Assembly: GCF_004145405.1 (NCBI RefSeq)
Contig: NZ_SELQ01000002.1
Coordinates: 310,001 to 374,000 of the forward strand
Direction of reading: 5' to 3'
DNA from: Salipiger sp. IMCC34102
Lineage (GTDB): Bacteria; Pseudomonadota; Alphaproteobacteria; Rhodobacterales; Rhodobacteraceae
Length of the DNA: 64,000 nucleotides
Shown here: piece by piece, positions 16,303 through 25,892 of the stretch
Position numbering within the stretch: the stretch's first letter is position 1
Layout of the letters: every line of letters begins with the position of its first letter
Made by a program: the position numbers and the translations under genes
The notes under the pieces: generated by a model
What the model was told of the DNA's origin: nothing
The model's input: the letters and a program-made list of their open reading frames with translations, nothing else
Databases searched by the model: none

Positions 16303-16986
16303 ATGATCAAGTTCACCCCGATCCTTCTGGCGGTTCTCTACGGGCTGGCCATGTACCAGTTCAGCGCGTGGCGGACCCGGCGCGAGCTGGACGACCGATC
16401 GACCGAGCTGGCCGACGGCCCCCTTCGCGCGCTCTGCGACCGCATGGCCCGCGCGCTGGGGATCGAGCGGATCAAGGTCCACATCTACGAGATCGAGCAG
16501 GTCAACGGCCTCGCGGCCCCCGACGGGCGCATCTTCATCACCCGCGGCTTCTACAACCGCTACCGGAAGGGCGACGTCACCGCAGAGGAGATGGCGTCGG
16601 TCATCGCGCATGAGCTGGGGCATGTCGCGCTGGGACATTCGCGGCGACGGCTGACGGATTTCTCGGCCCAGAACGCGATGCGCACGGCCATCGCGATGGT
16701 GTTGAACCGGATCCTGCCGGGTATCGGGTTGATGATCGGCAACGCGCTGATGTCCCTGCTGGCCGCGCGGCTATCACGCAGCGACGAGTTCGAGGCCGAT
16801 GCCTATGCCAGTGCCCTGCTTCTGAAGGCAGAGATCGGGACTGGGCCGCAGAAGTCGCTCTTCACCAAGCTTGAGGACCTCACGGGCAGCCGCGGCAACA
16901 GCACCCCCGCCTGGATGCTGAGCCATCCGAAGACGCCCGAGCGGATCAAGGCGATCGAGGCGAACGAGGCCAAGTGGCTCGCCTGA
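16303..16986 (+). CDS. M48-family membrane metallopeptidase
   Basis: The 227-residue protein has an N-terminal membrane helix (FTPILLAVLYGLAMYQF), the zinc motif HELGHVALGH in SVIAHELGHVALGHS, and the third ligand in SDEFEADAYA. A second hydrophobic segment, ILPGIGLMIGNALMSLLAA, lies between them. This is the arrangement of short HtpX/Ste24-related peptidases involved in membrane protein quality control. It follows the VWA gene with a 35-base gap and is convergent with the ABC ATPase gene. Substrates are unknown. Confidence 0.85.
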   Translation: MIKFTPILLAVLYGLAMYQFSAWRTRRELDDRSTELADGPLRALCDRMARALGIERIKVHIYEIEQVNGLAAPDGRIFITRGFYNRYRKGDVTAEEMASVIAHELGHVALGHSRRRLTDFSAQNAMRTAIAMVLNRILPGIGLMIGNALMSLLAARLSRSDEFEADAYASALLLKAEIGTGPQKSLFTKLEDLTGSRGNSTPAWMLSHPKTPERIKAIEANEAKWLA

Positions 16987-16990
16987 CGTC

Positions 16991-18070
16991 CTAGGCCGTT
17001 CGGGGAAAGACGAAGCAGCGGTCCCGCCGCAGCATAAGCCACAATGGCGTCCCCGGTTTCGGCAGGAAGACCGACGGCACCTTGGCGGTCAGGATCGTGG
17101 CGTCGTGGTCCATGCGGAACTCCACCAGGCTCTCGGAGCCCATGAAGCGCGCCCGCTGCACGGTCCCGCGCGCCGCCGTGCCCTCGGACGGTGTCGGATG
17201 GGGGCCGCGACCGCCGCGGTCGAAGTCGATCCGCAGGTGCTGCGGGCGGATGCAGATATCGACACGCGTGCCGTCGGCCAGTCCCGGCGTCAGGAACTGA
17301 CCGAAGGGCGTCTCTGTCAGCGCGCCGTGAACTTCGCCTTCGATCACGTTGATATCGCTGAAGAAAAACGCGGCCTCCAGGTCCACGGGCGTGTTGTAGA
17401 TGTTGTAGGGCGCGCCGCGCTGCACGATCCGACCGTGGCGCATGAGCGCGATCTCGTCGGCCATGCGCATGGCTTCCTGGGGTTCATGCGTGACCAGCAG
17501 GACCGCGGTGCCCTCGGCCTTGAGCACGTCCAGCGTCTGGTCCCGGATCTCGTCCCGTAGCCGGTCGTCGAGGCCCGAGAACGGTTCGTCCATCAGCAGG
17601 ATCCGGGGCTGCGGCGCCAACGCGCGCGCAAGCGCCACGCGCTGCTGTTCGCCGCCCGACAGTTCGTGCGGGTAGCGGTCCGCGTAGCCCGGCAAGTCCA
17701 CCTTGGCCAAGAGTTCCTCGACCCGGGCCGCCACCCCGGCCCCGCGCGCCAGGCCGAACGCCACGTTGCGCGCCACGGTAAGATGAGGGAAAAGCGCGAA
17801 ATCCTGGAACATCAGGCCGATCGAGCGGTCCTCCGGCGGGACCGAGCGGTCCGCGTCGCAGATCAGCGCGCCGTCCACCTCGATTTTTCCAGCGTCCGGC
17901 GCGTCGACGCCCGCGATGATGCGCAAGGTCGTCGACTTGCCGCACCCCGATGGGCCCAGCAGGCAGGTCACCTGCCCCGGCATGACCGACAGGGACACGT
18001 CGTCCACCACGCGGCGGCCATCGAAGGACTTGGCCAGATGTGACACGCGCAGGCGCGGCGGCTGGGACAT
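16991..18070 (-). CDS. ABC transporter ATP-binding protein, FbpC/PotA type
   Basis: The 359-residue ATPase carries Walker A GPSGCGKSTT, signature LSGGEQQRVALARAL, Walker B ILLMDEPFSGLD and the switch His in LLVTHEP. A C-terminal TOBE-type domain follows (from about residue 250, INVIEGEVHGAL and ICIRPQHLRIDF). The closest family feel is Fe3+-type importers (FbpC) rather than sugar importers. No permease or binding-protein gene lies nearby, so it is an orphan subunit here and the substrate is open. Confidence 0.82.
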   Translation of the reverse strand: MSQPPRLRVSHLAKSFDGRRVVDDVSLSVMPGQVTCLLGPSGCGKSTTLRIIAGVDAPDAGKIEVDGALICDADRSVPPEDRSIGLMFQDFALFPHLTVARNVAFGLARGAGVAARVEELLAKVDLPGYADRYPHELSGGEQQRVALARALAPQPRILLMDEPFSGLDDRLRDEIRDQTLDVLKAEGTAVLLVTHEPQEAMRMADEIALMRHGRIVQRGAPYNIYNTPVDLEAAFFFSDINVIEGEVHGALTETPFGQFLTPGLADGTRVDICIRPQHLRIDFDRGGRGPHPTPSEGTAARGTVQRARFMGSESLVEFRMDHDATILTAKVPSVFLPKPGTPLWLMLRRDRCFVFPRTA

Positions 18071-18128
18071 CGGAAACCTTAGCGAAAGACTCCGGCGTGC
18101 CTAGCAACCGCCCGCCCGGGCTGCAAGC

Positions 18129-18908
18129 TCACAGCGTCGCGTTGGTCGCGCCGCCGTCGAGCAGGATGTTCTGGCCCACGATGAAACCGGCCCGGTCGGA
18201 ACACAGGAAGGCACACATCGCGCCGAACTCCTCCGGCGTGCCGTAGCGGCGGGCGGGGATCGTCGCCTCCCGCTTCGCCTTCGCCTCTTCCATCGAGATG
18301 CCTTCGTTCTGCGCGACGCCGGTGTCGAGCGATACGGCCCGATCCGTGGCATGGATGCCGGGCAGCAGGTTGTTGATCGTCACACCGTGTTCGGCCACCT
18401 GCCGTGCGGTCCCTGCGACATAGCCCGTCAGGCCCGCGCGGGCCGAGTTCGACAGGCCCAGTTGCGGGATCGGCGCCTTGACCGACTGGCTGGTGATGTT
18501 CACCACCCGGCCCCAGCCGCGGTCGATCATGCCGGGCAGAAGCGCCTTCATCAGGGCGATCGGTGCCAGCATGTTGGAATCGAGCGCCTTGATGAAATCC
18601 TCGCGGTCCCAGTCCGACCACATGCCCGGCGGCGGGCCGCCCGCGTTGTTGACGAGGATATCGACGCCCTGCGCCTTCTCCAGCAACGCAGAACGGCCCT
18701 CTTCGGTCGAGACATCGGCGGCGACGCAGACCACCTCGACGCCGTGGGCATCGCGGATCTCCTGCGCGGTCGCCTCGAGCGCCTCGGCGCCGCGGGCGTT
18801 CAGGATCAGATCGACCCCTGCTTCGGCCAGCGCCATGGCGCAGCCGCGTCCCAGTCCCTTGGACGAGGCGCAGACCAGCGCCCGTTTTCCGGTTATGTTC
18901 AAATCCAT
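18129..18908 (-). CDS. Short-chain dehydrogenase/reductase-like protein with altered active site
   Basis: The 259-residue Rossmann protein starts at ATG 18908 behind a full AGGAGG site. It has a cofactor-binding loop CASSKGLGRG, DVSTEEGR, the NNAG motif (VNNAGGPPP) and the C-terminal signature FLCSDRAGFIVGQNILLDGG. The usual catalytic YxxxK is not found. The aligned stretch reads GLSNSARAGL, with Ser and Arg in place of Tyr and Lys. This matches a known SDR subgroup (BKR-like) lacking the standard tetrad, so reductase activity should not be assumed. Divergent from the Hint gene. Confidence 0.82.
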   Translation of the reverse strand: MDLNITGKRALVCASSKGLGRGCAMALAEAGVDLILNARGAEALEATAQEIRDAHGVEVVCVAADVSTEEGRSALLEKAQGVDILVNNAGGPPPGMWSDWDREDFIKALDSNMLAPIALMKALLPGMIDRGWGRVVNITSQSVKAPIPQLGLSNSARAGLTGYVAGTARQVAEHGVTINNLLPGIHATDRAVSLDTGVAQNEGISMEEAKAKREATIPARRYGTPEEFGAMCAFLCSDRAGFIVGQNILLDGGATNATL

Positions 18909-19059
18909 CGGTTCCACCCTCCTAGGTTGCATGGTCCGGACGGGGCCGGTGCCTGCGCCGTTTACACTCGGCGCGCGCCTTCGCACTATCACGGTAGCCG
19001 GCGCATGGCTTTCTTGCACGCCGTGCCATATGTGTCCAACCGGAACGAATGTGCAGGCG

Positions 19060-20061
19060 ATGACCCAGACCAGATCACAAGTGCAGAATTTCTCGGTCTG
19101 GCAGGCGAAGCATTTCGTTGTCGCCGAAGGCGTGGCCGACGGCGAACCTTTGAGCTTTGCCGACGAGCTGGTGCTGGACGACACCTACATGCTGGCGCCG
19201 GACGCGCGCCCGCATCCCATGACGCTGGAGATGCCCGCGGACGGCGGGCCGTTCCACGTGGCGCAGGCCTCGCAGACCGGGCTGCCCGCGGCGCAGATCT
19301 ACCTCGATTGCTGCATTACCTTGATGAGCACCGACGGCACGACCTACGAAGGGATCGTCCTGGTCGAGGTCGTGGGCGGCGGTGTGGAGGAGATCTACCT
19401 GCTCCCCCTTGCCGACCTTCACCCCAAGACGCCCTACCGGCTGGTCGGCATCGATCGCCAACTGGCCACGACCCGGTTTGCGGAAGCCGCCAGCGTCTCG
19501 TTCACCCGCGGAACGCATATCACCATGGCCTCGGGTGCGCAGGTCAGGATCGAGGACGTGCGCATCGGCGACCGGGTGCTGACACGCAACGACGGCCCGC
19601 AACCGGTCCGCTGGATCGGAGAGACGACGCTGCGCGCGGTGGGCGAATTCGCCCCGGTGGTGGTGAAAGCGGGCACGTTGCACAACCAGAATGACCTGGT
19701 TCTCAGCCCCGACCACCGGCTTTTCATCTACCAGCGGCAGGACAAGCTGGGCGCGGGCCGGTCGGAGGTGCTGGTCAAGGTACGACACCTCATCAACGGC
19801 AAGACCGTCTACCAGCGCGACGGCGGGTTCGTGGATTACTTTCAACTGCTCTTCGACCAGCACCAGATCATCTATGCCGAAGGTATCGCCGCCGAATCCA
19901 TGCTGATCGACCACCGCACGCGCGCGGCCCTGCCGAAGCACCTGGACGGGATCGCGGAAGGCGGCCACGGGTTCCGGCCGCACATGAACTACGAGGTGCA
20001 GAAACAGCTCGTCTCCCACCCCGACGCAGTCGCCTTGCTCAAGCGCGCCTCCAGAAGCTGA
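19060..20061 (+). CDS. Hint-domain (hedgehog/intein) protein
   Basis: The 333-residue product has an N-terminal region of about 130 residues (LDDTYMLAPDARPHPMTLEM) followed by a Hint domain. The latter is recognised by SFTRGTHITMASG, VRIEDVRIGDRVLTRND, GPQPVRWIGETTLRA and LVLSPDHRLFIYQ. In most Rhodobacterales homologues the domain begins with a Cys (CFTPGT-type), the self-processing nucleophile. Here the aligned residue is Ser. These proteins often have secreted or surface partners, but no signal peptide is visible. The start is ATG 19060; 19030 (MCPTGTNVQA) is possible. Confidence 0.82.
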   Translation: MTQTRSQVQNFSVWQAKHFVVAEGVADGEPLSFADELVLDDTYMLAPDARPHPMTLEMPADGGPFHVAQASQTGLPAAQIYLDCCITLMSTDGTTYEGIVLVEVVGGGVEEIYLLPLADLHPKTPYRLVGIDRQLATTRFAEAASVSFTRGTHITMASGAQVRIEDVRIGDRVLTRNDGPQPVRWIGETTLRAVGEFAPVVVKAGTLHNQNDLVLSPDHRLFIYQRQDKLGAGRSEVLVKVRHLINGKTVYQRDGGFVDYFQLLFDQHQIIYAEGIAAESMLIDHRTRAALPKHLDGIAEGGHGFRPHMNYEVQKQLVSHPDAVALLKRASRS

Positions 20062-20105
20062 GGCTTGCCGGCAGGTTCGCGGCTTCGCGCGGGCGGGCGA
20101 AACGC

Positions 20106-20124
20106 GAAAGCGGCAAGCGCTTTC
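20106..20124. terminator. Hairpin between convergent genes
   Basis: GAAAGCG-GCAAG-CGCTTTC forms a perfect 7-base-pair stem in the 108-base gap between the Hint gene and the third lipoprotein gene. No T-run follows on either strand, so its function as a terminator is only suggested by its position. Confidence 0.35.
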
Positions 20125-20169
20125 ACGCATGGGCCATCGCTGTCATACGCCGAAGCACGCGTGCGGTCC

Positions 20170-20763
20170 TTACTCCCGCTGTTTCTCTCCGGCGAAGGAC
20201 CCGTCGAAGACGTCCTGCCCCAGCGGTCCTGTCACGTCACCGAACAGCAAGCCGCTGACGGCCGTCTGGTCCGCGCCCTTGAATTCGCCTTCGATCCCGG
20301 CGTCGATGCGATAGGTGTCGTCGCCGCGCCGCAAATCGCCGTCGACATCGCCGGTAAAGGTATAATTCTCGCGCACCTCGGTGTCGCGAAAGATGTCGCC
20401 GCCGGCGATGTCGAGGCGCCCGGCGAGGCGGTCGCCGTCGCCGGTCTGGAAGCCGTCCGCTTGGCCCGCGATCTCGTCCCGGGCCGCGCCGAAGTTCACG
20501 TTCATTTCCATGTCGCCGATGTATCCGATACGCTCGCCGTTCGGACCGGTGGGCAGGGTCGCGCGCATGAAACCTTCGTAGAAGGCACGACCTTGGTTCG
20601 GAAGGACGGCCGGGTCGGACACCGGTTCGCGCGCGATCCGGCTTTCCAGACGCTCGACCACTTCCGTGCGGACGGGCTGGGGGTCGACCGCAGCCTCCCC
20701 CCCGCCGCCGCCGCCGCAGCCCGCGAGCAGGAACAAGAGCGGAAGGCTACGTGAAACCGTCAT
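20170..20763 (-). CDS. Poly-glycine lipoprotein with TbpB-like beta-barrel domain, paralogue 3
   Basis: The 197-residue lipoprotein has lipobox LAGC followed directly by six glycines. The mature part contains GRAFYEGFM near the start, a run of alternating beta-type segments (LAGRLDIAGG, YTFTGDVDGDLRRGDDTYRI) and the end GPLGQDVFDGSFAGEK. The closing pattern resembles the small beta-barrels of transferrin-binding-protein-like surface lipoproteins. It is the last of three tandem paralogues on this strand. Ligand and surface exposure are not known. Confidence 0.72.
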   Translation of the reverse strand: MTVSRSLPLLFLLAGCGGGGGGEAAVDPQPVRTEVVERLESRIAREPVSDPAVLPNQGRAFYEGFMRATLPTGPNGERIGYIGDMEMNVNFGAARDEIAGQADGFQTGDGDRLAGRLDIAGGDIFRDTEVRENYTFTGDVDGDLRRGDDTYRIDAGIEGEFKGADQTAVSGLLFGDVTGPLGQDVFDGSFAGEKQRE

Positions 20764-20841
20764 GTGCGGGGTCCCTTTCGTCAGATCCCGCTCACCCTGC
20801 GCCAGATCGGTTAACGATCCCTTAAGACGCGCGGACGCCTC

Positions 20842-21477
20842 TCACCGCTCGAGTTGTGCGCGCATGTCGATCGAACCGGGTTGACCATCGACGTTCACGC
20901 CGCCTTCGACGCTGCCACCGATGTATTCGACGTTCCGGCCCTTGAAACCGCTTTCGCGCAGGCGGGCGTCGACGACGATCCGCTCGCCGGCCGCCGACCG
21001 CAGCGTGCCGTCGACGTCACCGAAGATGGCGACCTGGCGGCTGTTCGACTGGCGGTTCAGAACCCCGTTGTTCACACCGAGCGAGCCCGTGATCTCATCG
21101 CCGTCCCGGGTCACGAAGTTGCTCAGGCGACCGCCGACGCGGTTCGCCGCGAAATCGACGCCGAGGCCCATGACGCCGGCGACCTCGGTTCGGTTGCGGC
21201 CCACGACGATGTCACCGCCCACGGCGCCGAAATAATCCGCACGCCCCGCCGTCGGAACTTGCGATTTGGGTGTGATGGGCACGTCGTTGTAGCCGTCGTT
21301 CACCTCTGCCGCGACATCGGCGATCTCGGCGAAGGTCAGGCGATCGCGGGGCGCGGACTCCAATGCATCGGCGGCCGCGGCACCGCCCTGCAGCGCGGAT
21401 CCACCGCCCCCGCAGGCGCTCATCAGGACAAGGGCGCCGGCGGCAAAGAGCGCGCGGGTAGAAGAATGGACGGTCAT
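20842..21477 (-). CDS. Poly-glycine lipoprotein with TbpB-like beta-barrel domain, paralogue 2
   Basis: The 211-residue lipoprotein has lipobox MSAC, then GGGGS. It shares with its two neighbours the motif PxxGxAxYxG (here VPTAGRADYFGAVGGD). A middle GDVDGTLRSAAGERIVVDAR parallels GDVDGDLRRGDDTYRIDAG of paralogue 3. The end is GGSVEGGVNVDGQPGSIDM. The region before the motif (TFAEIADVAAEVNDGY) is unique to this copy. The gap to paralogue 3 is 78 bases. No function assigned beyond the likely outer-membrane lipoprotein location. Confidence 0.7.
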   Translation of the reverse strand: MTVHSSTRALFAAGALVLMSACGGGGSALQGGAAAADALESAPRDRLTFAEIADVAAEVNDGYNDVPITPKSQVPTAGRADYFGAVGGDIVVGRNRTEVAGVMGLGVDFAANRVGGRLSNFVTRDGDEITGSLGVNNGVLNRQSNSRQVAIFGDVDGTLRSAAGERIVVDARLRESGFKGRNVEYIGGSVEGGVNVDGQPGSIDMRAQLER

Positions 21478-21566
21478 GGCAGGTCTCCAGGTTGGGCTTT
21501 CCCCGCAGTCACGGGATCTGACCCCAACGTCCGGGAATGCCGGGGGGAAGGCAATTTCAGCCCCCC

Positions 21567-21595
21567 GCTATCCGATAGCGAGCGCCCCGGCGCTC
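21567..21595. terminator. Tandem perfect hairpins at the end of paralogue 1
   Basis: GCTATC-C-GATAGC (21567-21579) and GAGCGCC-CC-GGCGCTC (21580-21595) sit side by side, the second overlapping the stop codon of the first lipoprotein gene. They could limit read-through or protect the mRNA end between paralogues 1 and 2. No T-run follows. Confidence 0.4.
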
Positions 21596-22319
21596 ACCGG
21601 TCCGCGACGAAACCGCCCTGAACGGTCTGAACCCGCCCCGCATTGCGCGCAACGCCGGTCAACTGTCCGGCCACCGCGGCGCCATCGGCCAGCGCATCCC
21701 CCGACATTTCCAGATCGAGGTTCAGGGTCTGGTCCCCACCGCGCAGATCGCCCTGCGCGCGCGCGCGCAGGCCAGCCTGCTGCGACGGATCCGTCCCGCG
21801 CCGCAAGTCGCCGGCGATGGACAGATCACCCGCATAGGCCTTGCCCGACCGGACCTCGAAGACATCGTCGATCTTGCCCGAGAGCGCGCTGTCGCGAAAG
21901 TCGACGTCCAGTTCCAGGCGCGAGAGCATCTCGGCCGCTTCCAGGGCCGCGACGTCCGATAGTAGCGGGTCACCGCCCAGGGACCAGCCCGCCACACCCT
22001 CGTAGGTCGCAGAGCCTGTCGCCGGCAGCGCATCGGGGTCGGTGAACCGCGCCTGCGCGATGCGGCCCTCGTATCGGCTCAGCAATGCCTCCGCCCGGTC
22101 GCGGATCCGCAGTTGCCCGTCGATTTGCCCTTCGGTCGTATCCGGGGAAGCGGTGTCTTCCGTCGCCTCCTGCCGGGGGGTGGTCGGGACCTTGTCGGAG
22201 GTGTCGGCCTTCGTCGCACGATCCCTGGCGGGCGGTGGCGTCTCGGAGGATCCGCCCCCGCCGCCACAACCGGCCGCGAGGGTCAGGACGAGAACCGTCG
22301 TCATCGATTTCAGCGACAT
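21594..22319 (-). CDS. Poly-glycine lipoprotein with TbpB-like beta-barrel domain, paralogue 1
   Basis: The 241-residue lipoprotein has lipobox AAGC followed by GGGGGSS and a polar linker rich in Thr, Pro, Asp and Glu (about residues 22-65). A helical stretch (IRDRAEALLSRYEGRIAQA) comes next, then the shared motif LPATGSATYEGVAG. The barrel-like part has LSIAGDLRRGTD and AQGDLRGGDQTLNLDLEM, and the end is VAGQLTGVARN...GGFVADR. The ATG at 22319 follows a GAGAAGAG site and is the first of the trio. It is divergent from prfC. Confidence 0.72.
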   Translation of the reverse strand: MSLKSMTTVLVLTLAAGCGGGGGSSETPPPARDRATKADTSDKVPTTPRQEATEDTASPDTTEGQIDGQLRIRDRAEALLSRYEGRIAQARFTDPDALPATGSATYEGVAGWSLGGDPLLSDVAALEAAEMLSRLELDVDFRDSALSGKIDDVFEVRSGKAYAGDLSIAGDLRRGTDPSQQAGLRARAQGDLRGGDQTLNLDLEMSGDALADGAAVAGQLTGVARNAGRVQTVQGGFVADR

Positions 22320-22444
22320 TCTGCTCTTCTCTTGTCGTTTCGCTTTCCCGTCGTATCGCCGGTGATTACGTCGGATCTGGCGCGTGGCTGTGACCAATTT
22401 GTGCAGCCTTGCGCGAGCCACGGGCGCGGTCTATGGCTCGCCCC

Positions 22445-24043
<1,599 letters not shown>

Positions 24044-24120
24044 CGGCGCGGGAGAGCCGCCGGGTTTCGGTCCGACGGCTGTTCAGACTTGGTTAATCTT
24101 CTGCGCCCAAGCTAGCCCGC

Positions 24121-24696
24121 ATGTGCCGCGCGTTGTTTCTTCTGATCTTTCTGGCGGGATGCACGCCGCCTCTCGGTGCTCCGCGTCTGGGGCCGCTCGA
24201 TGGGCAAGTGATCGCCTCGGAAGGCACGTCGTCGGGCATCCAGACCTTCACCACGCGGGAACGCGAGATCTTTCGCGACGGCACCGGGCTGATGGCCGCG
24301 CGTCCCGCCATCGTCCAGCGCGGCGGTGCGCGCGCTTACGCGGTCCTGACCAACGTGCGTCGCCGCGCGCCGAATGCGCCGGCGGTCAGGCTCATGGCGA
24401 CGGGTACGCAACTCCTGCCCTACGAGCGGCATGACAGGCTTTACACCCATTGCATCGACGGTTGCCAGAAAGCCGAGGTCGGCGCGATCCGCCTGACAGA
24501 GGACCAGTTCATCGCCGCGGCAAAGAACGGCCTGCCGCTGATCGTGGAGGGACGCATGCAATCCTACGCCGGCTCCGTGCCCGCCGGGGCCTTCGCCCGT
24601 GTCCTCGCCGCGGCAGAGGCGCAACGTGGGTCGGACCCGCCGCCGATCGCGCCACGTGGTGATCTTGTCTTTGAAGGGCCCGTTCCGGAACCATGA
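24121..24696 (+). CDS. Putative lipoprotein of unknown function
   Basis: The 191-residue product begins MCRALFLLIFLAGCTPP, a compact signal peptide with a canonical LAGC lipobox. The mature part has no domain I recognise. It contains two close cysteines (THCIDGCQKAEVG) that could form a disulfide and a conserved-looking ARAYAVLTNVRRRAPNAPAV segment. The stop overlaps the following ExoD-type gene as ATGA, so the two are likely co-translated. No function is proposed. Confidence 0.7.
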   Translation: MCRALFLLIFLAGCTPPLGAPRLGPLDGQVIASEGTSSGIQTFTTREREIFRDGTGLMAARPAIVQRGGARAYAVLTNVRRRAPNAPAVRLMATGTQLLPYERHDRLYTHCIDGCQKAEVGAIRLTEDQFIAAAKNGLPLIVEGRMQSYAGSVPAGAFARVLAAAEAQRGSDPPPIAPRGDLVFEGPVPEP

Positions 24697-25307
24697 CCCC
24701 TGCGACGGGTTGTCGCAACATGACCAGATCCAATGACGGCCCCCTGCTCGACCTGCTCGACTGCGTCCTCGAGGATGAGGAAGGAGAGAAAACCCGCTTC
24801 GGCGATCTCGTCGAACGAATCGAAGAGCGCGGCTATGGGCCACTGATCGCATTTTTGTCCGCCTTCGTCGTCCTGCCCACCGGTGCCATTCCCGGGGTCC
24901 CAGCCCTTATCGGCGTCATGCTGGTTTTGATGGGCGGCCAGATGCTTCTGGGCAGACCCCTATGGTTCCCCCGAAAGCTTAAGGACATCGAGATCGAGAC
25001 AAGCAAGGTAGAGACTGCGCTCGACAAAGCGCGTCCCTGGGCCAAGCGGCTGGAAAAATTGCTTTCGAACCGGCTCCATGCGGTCTGTCAGGGCCCGGTG
25101 GCACGACGGCTGACCGCGCTGTGCATCCTTGCAAGCGGGGCGATCATGGTCCCCTTGGGCTTCGTGCCGGGCGCGCCTTTTGCGCTGGGATTGTCAGCCA
25201 TGATCCTTGGGATCGGCACGACCGTGCGTGACGGTGTCTGGGTCTGTATCGGCTACGTGCTTTTCGCGGTCGGCGGGTATCTTGCGTTGCAATTCACCGT
25301 CATATGA
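24693..25307 (+). CDS. ExoD-family membrane protein
   Basis: The product has 204 residues from the ATG overlapping the previous stop; MTRSNDGPLLDLL at 24720 is an alternative. It matches the ExoD family, named for exopolysaccharide synthesis in rhizobia. The N-terminal cytoplasmic part contains RFGDLVERIEERGYGPLIA. Four hydrophobic segments follow, including FVVLPTGAIPGVPALIGVML and the repeat-like MVPLGFVPGAPFALGLSAMI, whose Pro-Gly turns are diagnostic. The biochemical role of the family is unclear. A strong terminator directly follows. Confidence 0.82.
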   Translation: MTPATGCRNMTRSNDGPLLDLLDCVLEDEEGEKTRFGDLVERIEERGYGPLIAFLSAFVVLPTGAIPGVPALIGVMLVLMGGQMLLGRPLWFPRKLKDIEIETSKVETALDKARPWAKRLEKLLSNRLHAVCQGPVARRLTALCILASGAIMVPLGFVPGAPFALGLSAMILGIGTTVRDGVWVCIGYVLFAVGGYLALQFTVI

Positions 25308-25336
25308 AAAAGGGATCCCGAAGGATCCCCTTTTTT
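25307..25336. terminator. Bidirectional intrinsic terminator between exoD-type gene and osmC
   Basis: AAAAAGGGATCC-CGAA-GGATCCCCTTTTTT forms a stem with one unpaired C, flanked by A and T runs on both sides. It can end transcription from both convergent genes. Confidence 0.85.
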
Positions 25337-25359
25337 GCATATTCGCGATCCGAACGGGG

Positions 25360-25785
25360 TCAGACCAGCTTGGCGTCCATCGAGATTTCCGCAGTCAGCA
25401 ACTTGCTGATCGGGCAGCCGGTCTCGGTTGCCTTCGCGACTTCCATGAACTCCTCCTCGGAGATATCGGGCACGCTCGCGGAGACTTCGATATGGGCCTT
25501 CGTCACAGCGAAGCCGCCATCGACCTCTTCGAGCGAGACCGTCGACTTGGCGTCGATGTTGCTGGCGGTGTAGCCCTTCTCGCCCAAGCCCATGGCAAGC
25601 GCCATGGCGAAGCAGGAGGCATGCGCCGCGCCGACGAGCTCTTCGGGGTTCGTCCCCTTGCCGCCTTCGAAACGGGCCTTGAAGCCGTAGGGATGTTCTT
25701 GCAGCGCGGCCGTTTCGGTCGAGACGTGGCCTTCGCCGTCCTTGAGCGTGCCCTTCCAGTTCGCGGTACCATGCTTCTTGATCAT
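25360..25785 (-). CDS. osmC: OsmC-family peroxiredoxin
   Basis: The 141-residue protein reduces organic and fatty-acid hydroperoxides. The two redox cysteines are visible in AAHASCFAMALAM and TGCPISKLL, and the N-terminal part GTANWKGTLKDGEGHVS fits OsmC rather than Ohr. The ATG at 25785 follows AAAAGGAGAT, a good ribosome site. The gap to the divergent helicase gene is 179 bases and contains an inverted repeat. Induction by osmotic or oxidative stress is a family trait, not visible here. Confidence 0.9.
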   Translation of the reverse strand: MIKKHGTANWKGTLKDGEGHVSTETAALQEHPYGFKARFEGGKGTNPEELVGAAHASCFAMALAMGLGEKGYTASNIDAKSTVSLEEVDGGFAVTKAHIEVSASVPDISEEEFMEVAKATETGCPISKLLTAEISMDAKLV

Positions 25786-25892
25786 CTTGATCTCCTTTTA
25801 TTCATCTTCGCTCACCAACGCCGGCTCTTGCGGCAGGTTCCTCGCTACCTTGACCCAATCTTCACAAAGGCGTAACGGACCCCCATCGACGT

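Noticed and set aside
20700-22270. Poly-G/C tracts in the three lipoprotein genes as phase-variable slippage sites
   Set aside because: The glycine runs use mixed GGC and GGG codons, so the longest uninterrupted base runs are short. All three frames are intact.
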